Assembly: GCF_000737245.1 (NCBI RefSeq)
Contig: NZ_JPQU01000056.1
Span: 62,001 to 126,000, forward strand
From: Pseudomonas syringae
GTDB taxonomy: Bacteria; Pseudomonadota; Gammaproteobacteria; Pseudomonadales; Pseudomonadaceae
Direction: 5' to 3'
DNA: 64,000 nt
Shown here in pieces: positions 34,717-45,200 of the stretch (positions within the stretch are counted from its first letter, which is position 1; each line of letters starts with the position of its first letter). The notes beneath the pieces were generated by a model. It worked only from the letters and a program-made list of their open reading frames with translations, ran no database searches and was not told the DNA's origin. Position numbers and translations under genes: made by a program.

Positions 34717-35148
34717 CTACGGGGTGTTCACACTCATTTTTACTGGCTTGACCAACGGTGCCTTGCCGTCCGATATCAACCACGCCACTAACACCGCCGG
34801 GGCTGTCTTGCTCGGGTTACGCGTCACCCCATGCAGTTGCTCCGGCGCCTCGTACCAGGCGTCGCCAGCTTTGTAGGTGTGCACCGGGCCACCGTCCAGC
34901 GACGATTCCACTTCACCACTCACCACCACGACAAACACCGGCCCAGGGTGAGTATGTGGTTTCGAAGTAGCGCCCGGCGCGAACTCCACCCGCAGCGCCT
35001 TGGCGTCAGTTCCAGCCATGGCCGGCAATTGCGCCTGCGCAACTGGCGTCACCGTTTCATCACCGGCGCCGCCGCCATGGGCGTGCGCCAGGCCAGCCAG
35101 TAGCCAGACCGCCAGCGCGGTCATTCGCAGAGAGGCGGCCATAATCAT
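34717..35148 (-). CDS. Secreted cupin-domain protein
   Basis: A 143-residue periplasmic cupin. The signal peptide is MIMAASLRMTALAVWLLAG followed by LAHA-type cleavage. The cupin core includes KPHTHPGPVFVVVVSGEVES, then DAWYEAPEQLHGVTRN. The metal-ligand His residues (HTH, H in LHGVTRN) are present. These small cupins bind metals or small ligands and often sit with AhpD-like and DUF417 genes. The start overlaps the upstream AhpD-like gene by 4 bases. Confidence 0.82.
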   Translation of the reverse strand: MIMAASLRMTALAVWLLAGLAHAHGGGAGDETVTPVAQAQLPAMAGTDAKALRVEFAPGATSKPHTHPGPVFVVVVSGEVESSLDGGPVHTYKAGDAWYEAPEQLHGVTRNPSKTAPAVLVAWLISDGKAPLVKPVKMSVNTP

Positions 35149-35588
35149 TGCGCCGGCTGCATGGCGAAACCGACACCGAAGCGGTTCCAGGCGTTGATGG
35201 TCGCGATGGCGAAGGTGAGGTCGGCCAATTCGCGGTCGTTAAACTGCTCGGCCACCTCTTTGTAAATCGCTTCCGGAGCGCCCTGCTCTGCCAGCAGCGT
35301 CAGGGTTTCGGTCCACAGTAAAGCGGCACGTTCACGGTCTGTAAAAAACGGGGTTTCGTGCCATGCCGACAGGGCAAAAATGCGTCGTGGGGTTTCGCCA
35401 AGTTTGATGGCATCGCTGGCGTGCAAATCAATGCAGTAGGCGCAGGCGTTGAGCTGCGAAGCGCGGATTTTGATCAGTTCGTGCAGCGACTTTTCCAGAG
35501 AGGATTCGCCCATCGCTTTCTCCAGACCCAGCAGGGCTTTGAAGGTGTGTGGGGCGACTTGTGCATAATTAACGCGTTGGGTGGTCAT
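35145..35588 (-). CDS. AhpD-like alkylhydroperoxidase (CMD family)
   Basis: A 147-residue carboxymuconolactone-decarboxylase-family protein with the AhpD active-site motif C49-A-Y-C52 and H56 in NACAYCIDLHASDA, so it is the peroxidase branch. It probably removes organic peroxides or serves as a thiol-disulfide hub. ATG at 35586-35588 is chosen; a longer reading frame begins at 35636. It is cotranscribed with the cupin and DUF417 genes, and it is divergent from a LysR gene 116 bp away, its likely regulator. Confidence 0.86.
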   Translation of the reverse strand: MTTQRVNYAQVAPHTFKALLGLEKAMGESSLEKSLHELIKIRASQLNACAYCIDLHASDAIKLGETPRRIFALSAWHETPFFTDRERAALLWTETLTLLAEQGAPEAIYKEVAEQFNDRELADLTFAIATINAWNRFGVGFAMQPAQ

Positions 35589-35704
35589 GGAGGCTTCCTC
35601 TAAAGTGGCCCGGCTGGTCACCGGGGATGGGCTCACTTTATTGGTCGAGAAAACTTCGATAAACCGGCTAAACTCGGAAACATTAGACGACTATCCGGAC
35701 AATC

Positions 35705-36619
35705 ATGGCTTTCGACCGACTCGACGCGATGCGCGCGTTCTGCCGCATCGTTGAACTGGGCAGCTTCACCCGTGCCGCCGAGGCGCTGGCGACAGCTAAA
35801 ACCACGCTGTCCGGCCAGATCCAAGCCTTGGAAAACCAGCTGGGTGTGAAGCTACTGCACCGCACTACACGCCGAGTGATCGCCACCACCGACGGCGCCG
35901 CCTACTACGAGCGGGCGCGCACCGTGCTGGAAGATATTGACGAGCTGGAAGCCAGCGTCTCGCAAACGCGCACCGTGGCACAGGGCAAAGTGAAAGTGGA
36001 TATGCCCTCGCCCGTCGGGCGTTTTTTAATGATCCCCGCGCTGCCAGGGTTTGTTGGCCAATACCCGGATATCCAGCTGGACCTGGGCTGCAGCGAGCGG
36101 GTGGTGGACCTGGTACAGGAAGGCGTCGACTGCGCCATCCGCGGCGGCGTGGTCACCGACCCGGATCTGGTGTGCCAGCCCATTGGCCAGATGCGGTTCG
36201 TACTGTGCGCGTCGCCTCTCTACCTGAATGAAAATCCACCAGTAGTCAGCCCGCAAGACCTCGCGCGGCTGCGCTTTCTAGCCTTTGTGTTTCCCGCCAG
36301 CGGTCGGCAGAACCCGGTGCGCTTGAGCTGCGGTGATGAAAGCGTTCTGATCGAACAGACACCGGCGATGCGCTTTAACAGCGGCGGCGCTTATATGGCG
36401 GCGGTGGAAGCGGGATTGGGCTTCGTTGCCGTCCCGCTGTGCGAAGCGCAGGCATTATTGGCGGATGGCAGGTTAGTGCAGCTATTGCCGGAGTGGAGTT
36501 TGGCGAGCATGCCGATGAGTTTGGTATACCCCTATTCGCGGCGGCTGTCGGCGCGAGTGCGGGCTTTTACGGAATGGGCGACGGCAACGATGGGGCAGGA
36601 TCCGCTCTGGTGTTTCTAG
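35705..36619 (+). CDS. LysR-family transcriptional regulator
   Basis: A 304-residue LTTR. HTH: AFCRIVELGSFTRAAEALAT and LSGQIQALENQLGVKLLHRT. The effector domain is typical (DIQLDLGCSERVVDLVQEGV). Divergent from the AhpD-like/cupin/DUF417 operon and likely to control it. No signal peptide. Effector unknown, presumably a redox or electrophile signal. Confidence 0.87.
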   Translation: MAFDRLDAMRAFCRIVELGSFTRAAEALATAKTTLSGQIQALENQLGVKLLHRTTRRVIATTDGAAYYERARTVLEDIDELEASVSQTRTVAQGKVKVDMPSPVGRFLMIPALPGFVGQYPDIQLDLGCSERVVDLVQEGVDCAIRGGVVTDPDLVCQPIGQMRFVLCASPLYLNENPPVVSPQDLARLRFLAFVFPASGRQNPVRLSCGDESVLIEQTPAMRFNSGGAYMAAVEAGLGFVAVPLCEAQALLADGRLVQLLPEWSLASMPMSLVYPYSRRLSARVRAFTEWATATMGQDPLWCF

Positions 36620-36776
36620 GGCGCGAAATTATTTCCTTGCTCGGCTGGAGGTGCAACCAGGCGGCGTAACGCAAGAGATGCTGACTCAAACCTCGCGCTT
36701 TCTGGAACCAGACAGGTTGGTCCTGGGAGAGATAGGACACGAGTGCCCCGTCGCAAGAACAAACATTGTATTTTGC

Positions 36777-37748
36777 TCATTTTTTCTGATTCATCCCGAG
36801 GCAAAACATCTTCCGGTAGTCAGAGGGTGATGTCCCCAGTTGAGCGCCAAATTGTTGCCTTAAAGAGAGGGGCGTCCCAAAACCTGCTTCAACCGCAATG
36901 CATTCAATCGATAATTCAGTGGTTTCCAGTAACGCCTGCGCTCTGGCTACTCGCTCCGCGCTTAACCATCTCGATACGGTAGTACCGGTGGCTTGCTTAA
37001 ACCGTCGAGTAAAGGTGCGCCTACTCATTTTTGCCCGGTCTGCAAGGAGGTCAAGCGAGAGATGATCGGCAAGGTGTATGCGGGCCCACGCCAGTACCTC
37101 AGACAAATGAGTTTCGCTGGATAACTGAGGCACAGGATGGTTTACATATTGAGCCTGGCCTCCCTGCCTATGCGGCGGTGTCACCAGCATCTTCGCGGTG
37201 CGATTCGCCACCTCCGCGCCCAGCCGCTGGCGTACCAGATCCAGACAACAATCGATTGCTGCTACGGTTCCCGCGGAGGTCACGATATTGCCATCGCTGA
37301 CATAGAGCACTTCGGGCCTGAAGCGAACGTCAGGAAAGCGTCGCGCAAATTCGTCTCTGGCTGCCCAATGAGTGGTTGCCTCTTTGCCATCAAGTAGCCC
37401 GGCATCGCCCAGCACAAACGCCCCCAGACATAACCCGACGATGAGTTTTCCTTGCGCATTAGCGAGCTGCAAAGCCTGCACAAGCGGTGCAGAGGCAGTG
37501 ACTGACTGATCGCCCCACGCAGGAATAACGATTACGTCGGATGCCCTCATCAATTCCAGACCATGACTTACCTCTAAGCCGATGCCTTGGTCGCTACTCA
37601 CCATACCAGGCGACTCAGCGCAGTAGCTGACCTGATATTGAGGCTTTCCAATCGTGGACTGAGCCGTCCCGAGCACAACGCCAGGCACAGAAAGATGAAA
37701 CAGGCTTACGCCGTCAAACGCTAGAACAGCAACCTGTATTGATTGCAT
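36777..37748 (-). CDS. GlxA-family AraC-type regulator (DJ-1 + HTH)
   Basis: A 323-residue transcriptional regulator. The N-terminal DJ-1/PfpI-like amidase-type domain runs about 5-170 (IQVAVLAFDGVSLFHLSVPG; nucleophile-elbow region LIVGLCLGAFVLGDAGLL). The C-terminal AraC HTH has LSLDLLADRAKMSRRTFTRR, CIAVEAGFGTPLSLRQQFGA. I start at MQSIQV (37746-37748), preceded by GAGG. It is divergent from a cysteine hydrolase gene 299 bp away. It probably activates that gene. Confidence 0.88.
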   Translation of the reverse strand: MQSIQVAVLAFDGVSLFHLSVPGVVLGTAQSTIGKPQYQVSYCAESPGMVSSDQGIGLEVSHGLELMRASDVIVIPAWGDQSVTASAPLVQALQLANAQGKLIVGLCLGAFVLGDAGLLDGKEATTHWAARDEFARRFPDVRFRPEVLYVSDGNIVTSAGTVAAIDCCLDLVRQRLGAEVANRTAKMLVTPPHRQGGQAQYVNHPVPQLSSETHLSEVLAWARIHLADHLSLDLLADRAKMSRRTFTRRFKQATGTTVSRWLSAERVARAQALLETTELSIECIAVEAGFGTPLSLRQQFGAQLGTSPSDYRKMFCLGMNQKK

Positions 37749-37884
37749 CAGGCAGCCTCGCATTGGGCCGTGTGCTTACACCGGACACACGCAGGAATTG
37801 ATGAACAAGCGTCCGTTGGGACGTCTTTGCGCATATGGAGTGTGTCTATCAAGCCCTGCCCGCCAATCGGGGACAACCCGTCGA

Positions 37885-37921
37885 ATGGCCTGATTATATC
37901 GAATTGTGTCATTCAGGCCAC
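37885..37921. promoter_or_regulatory. Long inverted repeat in the GlxA/hydrolase gap
   Basis: TGGCCTGA (37886-37893) and TCAGGCCA (37913-37920) are perfect inverted copies about 27 bp centre to centre, extended by imperfect flanks (AATGGCCTGATT and ATTCAGGCCACT). It lies in the divergent gap between the GlxA-like regulator and the cysteine hydrolase. It is a candidate operator for the regulator. No further evidence. Confidence 0.4.
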
Positions 37922-38047
37922 TGGTGAGCTTCGTGACACTCAGCAAAAATGATGTAGCTGACAGCCCACTCTTGCACTGCATGGAGAGAAACGCTGAGTA
38001 TCAGTTAAACGACATCATCGCTTTAATAACGTGACTGGAGATCGTGT

Positions 38048-38593
38048 ATGAAACAAGGTCTTGTGGTAGTGGATCTGCAAAACGAATATTTGCCGACCGG
38101 CAAATTGCCTTTGACCGGTATAGAAGCGGCTGTGGAAAATGCTAGCCGGGTGATAAGCCATGCTCGAAGCTCAGGCATTCCCGTTTTTCACATCCGGCAT
38201 GAATCGAATGATGAGGACGCCACGATATTTATAAAGGGATCCATCGGCGCGGAAATTCAGCCCGCAGTCACGCCTGAGAATCAAGAACCCGTGATCGTCA
38301 AAAAACACATCAATGCCTTCAGAGACACCGATCTCAAGAATCAGCTGGATACCCTCGGTGTTCAAGAGATTGTGGTCGTGGGTGCGATGAGCCACATGTG
38401 CATCGACGCTGTGGTACGCGCTGCCGTGGATATGGGGTATCCGGTGACTGTGCTGCATGACGCTTGCGCCACACTTGATCTTTCATTTCGCGGAGTCAAC
38501 GTACCCGCAGCTCACGCACATGCAACGATAATGGCGGCGGTGGAGTTCGGTTATGGAACCGTTAAATCTGTGGACGATTTCCTTTCAGCGTAA
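38048..38593 (+). CDS. Isochorismatase-family cysteine hydrolase
   Basis: A 181-residue hydrolase. Catalytic triad: D9 in LVVVDLQNE, K86 in VKKHINAF, C118 in GAMSHMCIDAV. This is the branch of general cysteine hydrolases (nicotinamidase-related, e.g. YecD-like). Substrate unknown. It lies downstream of, and divergent from, the GlxA-type regulator. GGAG lies 7 bases before the ATG. No pathway partner is adjacent. Confidence 0.86.
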   Translation: MKQGLVVVDLQNEYLPTGKLPLTGIEAAVENASRVISHARSSGIPVFHIRHESNDEDATIFIKGSIGAEIQPAVTPENQEPVIVKKHINAFRDTDLKNQLDTLGVQEIVVVGAMSHMCIDAVVRAAVDMGYPVTVLHDACATLDLSFRGVNVPAAHAHATIMAAVEFGYGTVKSVDDFLSA

Positions 38594-39097
38594 GCTCGTA
38601 ACAGTTGGGTTTCCGTGAGGCAAGCAGAAGCGTTCAATAATTGACGCTCTAATTCCAACGCTTGGCAGAGCAGCCATTCAACAATCCAATGAATTTATCG
38701 TTGCGTATTCAAAGCCGCGCGTGCACTGTTGCGGATAAGCTGCGCCTGATGCTTCGCCACAGTTTTATGCCTGTCTCAATGCGCCACTTATAACGCCAAG
38801 CCATAAACAGCAGCACTAGTTATTAAAAGTTTAGACGTTTACTTTTCTTCACAACATCCATCGACCGAGTCGATGGGTGTTGTCATCATCTGCGCAGTTG
38901 CAACTCCTGAAGAATTCTCAGAAATGAAACAACGATCAATGGAAGACGACCAGAGTTAGCTTTCCGGTCCTTTTGCTTGATTAATCCTTGCCTGGAAGTT
39001 CGTACGTGCCGTTTCGTACTGATCGTTGTTGTGCAAATTCGTTCTTACGAAAGCTTCCGCAGTAACGAGAGCTAGCACGATCTGATGGAGAAGGCTG
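38594..39097. other. Intergenic, palindrome, no gene
   Basis: Somewhat AT-rich. I see no gene here. It holds the strong palindrome at 38851-38883 and a run of AT-rich sequence before the GT-C-like gene, probably its promoter region. Confidence 0.5.
38851..38883. terminator. Strong hairpin (ACAACA...TGTTGT)
   Basis: ACAACATCCATCGAC, CGA, GTCGATGGGTGTTGT: a 15-bp stem with one mismatch and a 3-nt loop. No U-tract follows on either side. It could terminate transcription from the hydrolase gene or act as an operator. Location is about 260 bp after the hydrolase gene and 215 bp before the GT-C-like gene. Confidence 0.5.
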
Positions 39098-40588
39098 ATG
39101 CAGAGGTCCATTGATTTGCCGCGTATGGCGATGTTGCTGTGTATCACATTGCTAGCATGTGAGTTCGCCACCCTTGTCACACGTTCAGTGTGGGTCGATG
39201 AGGCAATGTTGCTTAAAGCTGTCATGGAACTGAAAAGCCCCGGTGATTTCTTCAAACCGTTGACCTACTACGACCAGGCCGAACCGACATTCGCCTCGCT
39301 GTTTTTCAAGGCGGCAATGAGCATCGTTGAATATGACATCAGAGCACTGCGAATAGCGGTGCTTTTGCTTTCCTGCCTATTGATCTCTCCGATTCTTTTG
39401 ATATTCAAACGTTACCGATGGGGAGTTCCGGTCTTCTTGCTGGTTCTCATCAGTCATGAATTTTCGACTGGACTCTACTTAACCGAGCTCAAACATTATT
39501 TCCTGGAGGTCTGCGCGAGCTTTCTGGCCATTTTTTCGATATATAAAGCAGAGGCGCATCAAAGCCCTTATTGGCCCGCTGCTATGGCAGCAGCGGTCAG
39601 CATGATGGGGTTTTCCACTTTGGTCGTATCGAGCGGGCTATTAGTCTATGGACTTTTAATGTGCGTCAAACAACCTTGGGATAAAACTTTACTTCGTAAA
39701 TTAGCCGTTGTTGGGATCTGCACGATAGTGGTCGCGGCCGAGTACGTATTCATGAAGCGCCTCACCCTCTATCAGATCGGGAATTACCAGAATTTCTACG
39801 CCAGTTCCGCCCTGGGATCCCTGCCAATCCTTGCCAAAGCTGTCGTAGGCGCTTATGGCAAAGCCTTGCTGGTGACTTCAGGCATCGCCAGTACCGCGCT
39901 TCTGTTCAGCAGGCATCGGGGTTTTGCATTCAAGCTGAACCTATTCTTCATCGGGTTGGTAGCATTTGTGGTCGTTGGCCGGATCACCGGGTTTTACCCT
40001 GTGAACACTTCCAGACATTTGATCTGGCTTGCGCCGTTCAGCCTGGTCATTGTGAGCCTGGCGATTCTGGGGTTTGCGGCTAGCCCGAAAACATATATCA
40101 AGGGGCTTGGCTGGCTCCTGCTGGGTATCGTTTCACTTCAGGCGATAAAGATGGGGGGGAGTGTCGTCAAGGGCGTTAACTACGAATACGTCGATAACAA
40201 TCATTTTTACCGTTTCATCGCGGATATGCCGCCCACCCGTTTTCTCGTTTATCCCGATGCTCAGCCGTCCCTCGAGTATTATTCTTTACTGCTTCCGCAA
40301 CTCAACAAACACCAGTATGTGCGGGTTTATGACGAGCTGACTCACCAGCGCGACCCTTCTCGCGCCCAGGCCGAATATGACGCGTCGCTTGTGGAGATGC
40401 TGAGCCACAGGCAGGTGGCCGACTTTTCGGTATTGGTGTCCCACGTCAATCTGGATACCGACATCACAGGGCGCGGGAAAGCACTGGAGACCGAGATCGC
40501 CCGGATGAACTGCACCTACATTACCTATTTTTACGTGTACAACGCGCAACTCATCAGCGTGCACTGCCCTGAGGAGGCTGAGCGGTGA
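39098..40588 (+). CDS. GT-C-fold membrane glycosyltransferase-like protein
   Basis: A 496-residue polytopic membrane protein with roughly 10-11 hydrophobic helices. The early motif VWVDEAMLLKAVMEL resembles the DE-loop of the GT39/ArnT/PMT-type GT-C enzymes, which use lipid-linked donors. The C-terminal 150 residues are soluble and presumably periplasmic. No classic DXD is seen elsewhere. It is AT-richer than neighbours and stands alone, which suggests recent acquisition. The family is likely GT-C-like; substrate and donor unknown. Confidence 0.62.
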   Translation: MQRSIDLPRMAMLLCITLLACEFATLVTRSVWVDEAMLLKAVMELKSPGDFFKPLTYYDQAEPTFASLFFKAAMSIVEYDIRALRIAVLLLSCLLISPILLIFKRYRWGVPVFLLVLISHEFSTGLYLTELKHYFLEVCASFLAIFSIYKAEAHQSPYWPAAMAAAVSMMGFSTLVVSSGLLVYGLLMCVKQPWDKTLLRKLAVVGICTIVVAAEYVFMKRLTLYQIGNYQNFYASSALGSLPILAKAVVGAYGKALLVTSGIASTALLFSRHRGFAFKLNLFFIGLVAFVVVGRITGFYPVNTSRHLIWLAPFSLVIVSLAILGFAASPKTYIKGLGWLLLGIVSLQAIKMGGSVVKGVNYEYVDNNHFYRFIADMPPTRFLVYPDAQPSLEYYSLLLPQLNKHQYVRVYDELTHQRDPSRAQAEYDASLVEMLSHRQVADFSVLVSHVNLDTDITGRGKALETEIARMNCTYITYFYVYNAQLISVHCPEEAER

Positions 40589-40648
40589 GGAATTGCCGAA
40601 AAGTCAGGGGAAAGAATTCTGCGCCCTGAAAATCCACAAAGACCTGCT

Positions 40649-42139
40649 TCAAACCTTGCGCAACACGAACCAGACTCCAATACCCAGAAACCCAATCAGC
40701 ACAGCAGCTGAAAGTAGAACGATACTGTGCGAAGAGCTGAAGGCTATCTGACCGGCCTTCACCAATTGCTGTGCCTGTTCGCCCCCTAACGCTTTCGCCG
40801 CAATCATCGTTTCGCCAATGGAGCGGGTAGCGGTTTCGAAGAGGGATGCCGGGATATCCTGTGGTAGCTGTATCGATTTTTCATAACTGGCTGCCATGAC
40901 AACACCGAAGGCGGTAATGCCCAGCCCTGAGCCAAGATCGTAACTGGTTGCTTCCAGCGCTCCGGCAGAACCAGCCTTCTCCATAGGCGTATTGCTCATG
41001 ATTGCCACCGAAGACGCGGTCATGCCGATGCCGAGCGCAAGTCCCAGGGTCGTCAGCAGTACAACGACAATCGCGCCGCCACTTCCCAGGCTGCTGACTG
41101 CCAGGCCAGCGAGGCTTGCGCTCGAAATCACCAGTGAAAGCGTAGCAATCGACCTCAAGCCGATCGCACGAACAATCCGGCCCGCAAGTGGCCCGCCAAT
41201 CGCAGAGCCGATCATCAACGGCAGCATGAACAGCCCTGCCTGCAGAGGAGTTCGTCCGAGCACAAACTGCAGCTCCTGAGCCAGCATCAACTCGACTCCG
41301 GCCAATGCCCCCATGACAACAAATGCCATGACGACGCCAGCACTGATGGCAGGAATGTAGAAGAGCTTCAAGTCAAGCATGGGATCGGCTGAGCGCAGTT
41401 GTTTGCGTACGAACCAGACCAACATGAACATGCCGAAGACGAAGCATCCAGCGCTTCCCAACACGGAGTTGCCAGTCCTGAATGCCGACTTGAGCGCGTA
41501 AACGGTCGCCATGATGCCCATGATCAGAAGGAGCACCTGGCCTATTGGCCAAGTGGCGCCGGTCAATACAGGTCTGCGCGGAAGGTAGACAAATGCCATC
41601 GGCATTACGATAAGCATCACCGGCACATTGATCAGAAATACCGAGCCCCAATAGAAATGTTCCAGAAGCGCTCCACCGGCAAGTGGCCCTACAGCAGCGC
41701 CAGCGGACGCCACTGCCCCCCACAGACCCAACGCCGTCGCGCGCTCGGTTTCATCCTTGAACGTCTGCCGGACAATGGCCAGCGTACAAGGCATGACCAT
41801 CGCGCCCCCAAACGCCATGAATGCCCGCGCACCAATCAACGCCGTAGCGCTTGGCGAACAGGCGGCGAGCACTGAACCGACGCAGAAAATAACCAGGCCC
41901 AGCATCAACATGGGTCGATGCCCGACCTTGTCCGCCAGCGTGCCCATGGGGATCAGCAGACTGGCCATCAGCAACGGATAGATATCGATGATCCACAGCA
42001 CCTGCGTTCCAGTCGCCTGTAACGCAAGTGTCAGCGACGGTACCGCGATATGAAGAATGGTCATATCGAGGACGATAGGCAGAAAAGCCAATATCACCGC
42101 CAGCAATACCAACCAGCGGTTTGCAGTTCTAGCAGGCAA
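40649..42139 (-). CDS. MFS DHA2 drug exporter (SmvA/EmrB-like)
   Basis: A 496-residue 14-helix exporter. It shows LAVILAFLPIVLDMTILHIA and DIYPLLMASLLIPMGTLADK (the DHA2 motif), followed by GHRPMLMLGL. It exports cationic dyes or biocides in relatives such as SmvA. It starts with TTG at 42137-42139, preceded by AAGGA. It is tandem with, and downstream of, the RND pump genes, separated by 81 bp; whether it is in the same operon is unclear. Confidence 0.85.
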   Translation of the reverse strand: MPARTANRWLVLLAVILAFLPIVLDMTILHIAVPSLTLALQATGTQVLWIIDIYPLLMASLLIPMGTLADKVGHRPMLMLGLVIFCVGSVLAACSPSATALIGARAFMAFGGAMVMPCTLAIVRQTFKDETERATALGLWGAVASAGAAVGPLAGGALLEHFYWGSVFLINVPVMLIVMPMAFVYLPRRPVLTGATWPIGQVLLLIMGIMATVYALKSAFRTGNSVLGSAGCFVFGMFMLVWFVRKQLRSADPMLDLKLFYIPAISAGVVMAFVVMGALAGVELMLAQELQFVLGRTPLQAGLFMLPLMIGSAIGGPLAGRIVRAIGLRSIATLSLVISSASLAGLAVSSLGSGGAIVVVLLTTLGLALGIGMTASSVAIMSNTPMEKAGSAGALEATSYDLGSGLGITAFGVVMAASYEKSIQLPQDIPASLFETATRSIGETMIAAKALGGEQAQQLVKAGQIAFSSSHSIVLLSAAVLIGFLGIGVWFVLRKV

Positions 42140-42220
42140 AATAGCTCATCCTTTTCTCACAATGGTTTCCGTTGCGGCGGGTTGTCAGCACCCGGGCAAT
42201 AATCAGCAAAGGCAACTTAT

Positions 42221-45200
42221 TCATGAGCCTTGTCTAGTTGGGTTTGGAGCTTCTTCGGGCTGAGATTTTTTGGTTTTCGCCTCTTTAGTCGGAGCTTCGG
42301 ACGCCTTTCCAGGCCTTACCTTTTCCACAATACCCATCACCATCACGAAGAACACGGGTACGAACACTACGGCGAGCGTCGCCGTCAGCATGCCGCCGAT
42401 GACGCCAGTGCCGATGGCCTGTTGGCTGGCAGAACTTGCCCCCGAGGCCAAAACCAGTGGCACCACGCCGAGGATGAATGCCAGCGAGGTCATGATGATG
42501 GGGCGCAAGCGCAGACGCGCAGCCTGAATGCTCGCCTCGACCCGCCCCATGCCCTGATCGTGAAGACTTTTGGCGAACTCGATGATCAGGATCGCGTTCT
42601 TGGACGACAGGCCAATGATGGTGATCAGCCCGACTTTGAAAAACACATCGTTCGGCATGCCGCGCAACGTCACTGCCAACACCGCGCCGATCACACCCAA
42701 CGGCACGACCAGCAATACGGCCGCTGGAATAGCCCAGCTTTCGTAGAGCGCCGCGAGGCACAGGAACACCACCAGCATCGACAAGGCGAGCAGCAACGGA
42801 GCCTGACCGCCCGAAATACGTTCCTGTAGGGACAAACCCGTCCACTGCAGGGCGAAGCCCGATGGCAGCGCGGATGCCAGACGTTCCATCTCGTCCATGG
42901 CCTCACCGGTGCTGTGACCCGGCGATGGCTCGCCCGACAGACTCACTGAGGGATAGCCGTTGTAACGATCGAGCTGAGCCGGACCTCGCTCCCAGTTGAC
43001 CCTGGAGAATGCTGAAACCGGCACCATGCGACCCTGGCTGTTTTTGACTTCGAGTTTCAGGATGTCCTCGACCTGTTGGCGACGATCACCCTCGCTTTGC
43101 ACGATCACCTGCTGCATGCGGCCAAGATTCGGGAAGTCATTGACGTAGGCCGACCCCAGGGAGGTGGACAACACGTTGGCAATATCGGTAAACGAAATGC
43201 CCATGGCGTTGGCTTGCTGACGATCAACCTCAATGTTGACCTGAGGCGTTTCAGCCAGAGCAGATTCGCGTACGTTTTGCAGAATGGGGCTTTCGCTGAC
43301 TTTGCTAAGCAGTTCGTCACGGGCCTGGCGCAACGCGTCGTAGCCTAGCGCGCCACGGTCCTGCAAGCGCAATTCAAAGCCACCCGACGTGCCCAGACCT
43401 TCCACCGCAGGTGGCAGCAGGCTGAACACCATGGCGTCTTTGAAGGCGGAAAATACGGCGCTGGCACGATCGGCAATGGATTGGGCCGAGTCCGCTGCTC
43501 CTCGCTCGGACCAGTCCTTCAAGGTCGTGAACGCTAGCGCCGCGTTCTGCCCACTGCCGGAAAAGCTGAAACCAAGAATCATCACCGTATTGGCGATACC
43601 GGGTTCGTTGGCGTTGTGTGCCTCAATCTGTTTGGCAATCTCAATGGTGCGGTTCTGACTCGCACCAGCCGGTAACTGGACGTCCGTGATGGTATAACCC
43701 TGGTCTTCAACCGGCAGGAATGAAGATGGCAGACGGGTAAACAAGAGCCCCATGATGCCCACCAGCACCACGAATACCAGCATGTAGCGGCCCAATTGCC
43801 GAACCGCTTTGCTGACCCAGCCTTCATAAGCGTCGCTCATTCGCTCGAAACGAATATTGAACCAGCCAAAAAAGCCTTTCTTCTCGTGATGCGAGTTTGC
43901 TGCAATCGGCTTGAGCAACGTCGCGCACAGCGCGGGGGTCAGGCTCAGGGCGAGGAACGCCGAGAACACGATGGAAACCGCCATGGAAACCGAGAACTGC
44001 TGATAGATCACGCCGACTGAGCCGGACATGAAGGCCATGGGGATAAACACTGCCGTCAGAACCAGCGTGATGCCGATGATCGCGCTGCTGATTTCGGTCA
44101 TTGCCTTGCGAGTGGCGTCTTTTGGCGAGAGCCCCTCCTGCACCATCAGCCGTTCAACGTTTTCCACGACGACAATGGCGTCATCCACCAGGATACCGAT
44201 GGCCAACACCATGCCGAACAGGGTCAGTACGTTGATCGAAAACCCCAGTACATACATCACGGCAAACGTACCCATGAGTGCAACGGGTACGACAAGCGCT
44301 GGAATCAGGGTGTATCGGACGTTCTGCAGGAACACGAACATCACGATAAATACCAGCACCATTGCCTCAAGCAATGTGTGAATGACTTTGGTGATCGAGA
44401 CTTTCACGAACGGCGACGTATCGTAAGGGATGTCGTATTTGACCCCTGCCGGAAAATACTTCGACAGCTCGTCGAGCTTTTCCCGCACGTGGGTGGCCGT
44501 GCTCATCGCGTTACCGGCCGGTGCGAGTTGCACGCCCAGCGCAACCGATTGCTTACCGTTCAGGCGAGTCGCAAAGTTATAGCTCTGGCCACCGACTTCA
44601 ACCCTTGCCACATCCCCAACGGTCACGTTGGAACCGTTGGCATTGGCCTTGAGTACGATGGAGGCAAACTCTTCAGGCGTGGTCAGCTGGCCTTTGACCA
44701 TGACCGTTGCGGTCAGCTCTTGATCCGTAGAAGACGGTAAGTCGCCGATACTGCCGGCTGAGACCTGCACGTTCTGCTCGGAAATAGCCTGGCTGACATC
44801 GGCAGGTGTCAGATTGAAAGCCACCAGCTTTTGCGGATCGATCCAGATGCGCATGGCGCGCTCGGAACCGAACAACTGCGCTTTACCAACGCCATCAAGC
44901 CGCTTGAGCTCGTTGATCACGTTACGAGCCAGGTAATCACTCAGGGCGATTTCATCCAGGCGCCCATCCGTTGAAGTCAGGGTCGCGATCATCAGAAAAC
45001 CGGCAGAGGTTTCTTCGATCTGCAAGCCCTGCTGGCTTACCGCGCGAGGCAGGCGCGGTTCGATCACTTTCAAACGGTTCTGCACGTCGACCTTGGCCAT
45101 CTCGGGATCAGTACCCGGCTGGAAGGTAACCGTCATGGTGGCTTGGCCTTGACTGCTGCTGGAGCTGAAATACAACAGATGATTAACGCCGTTGAGCTCC

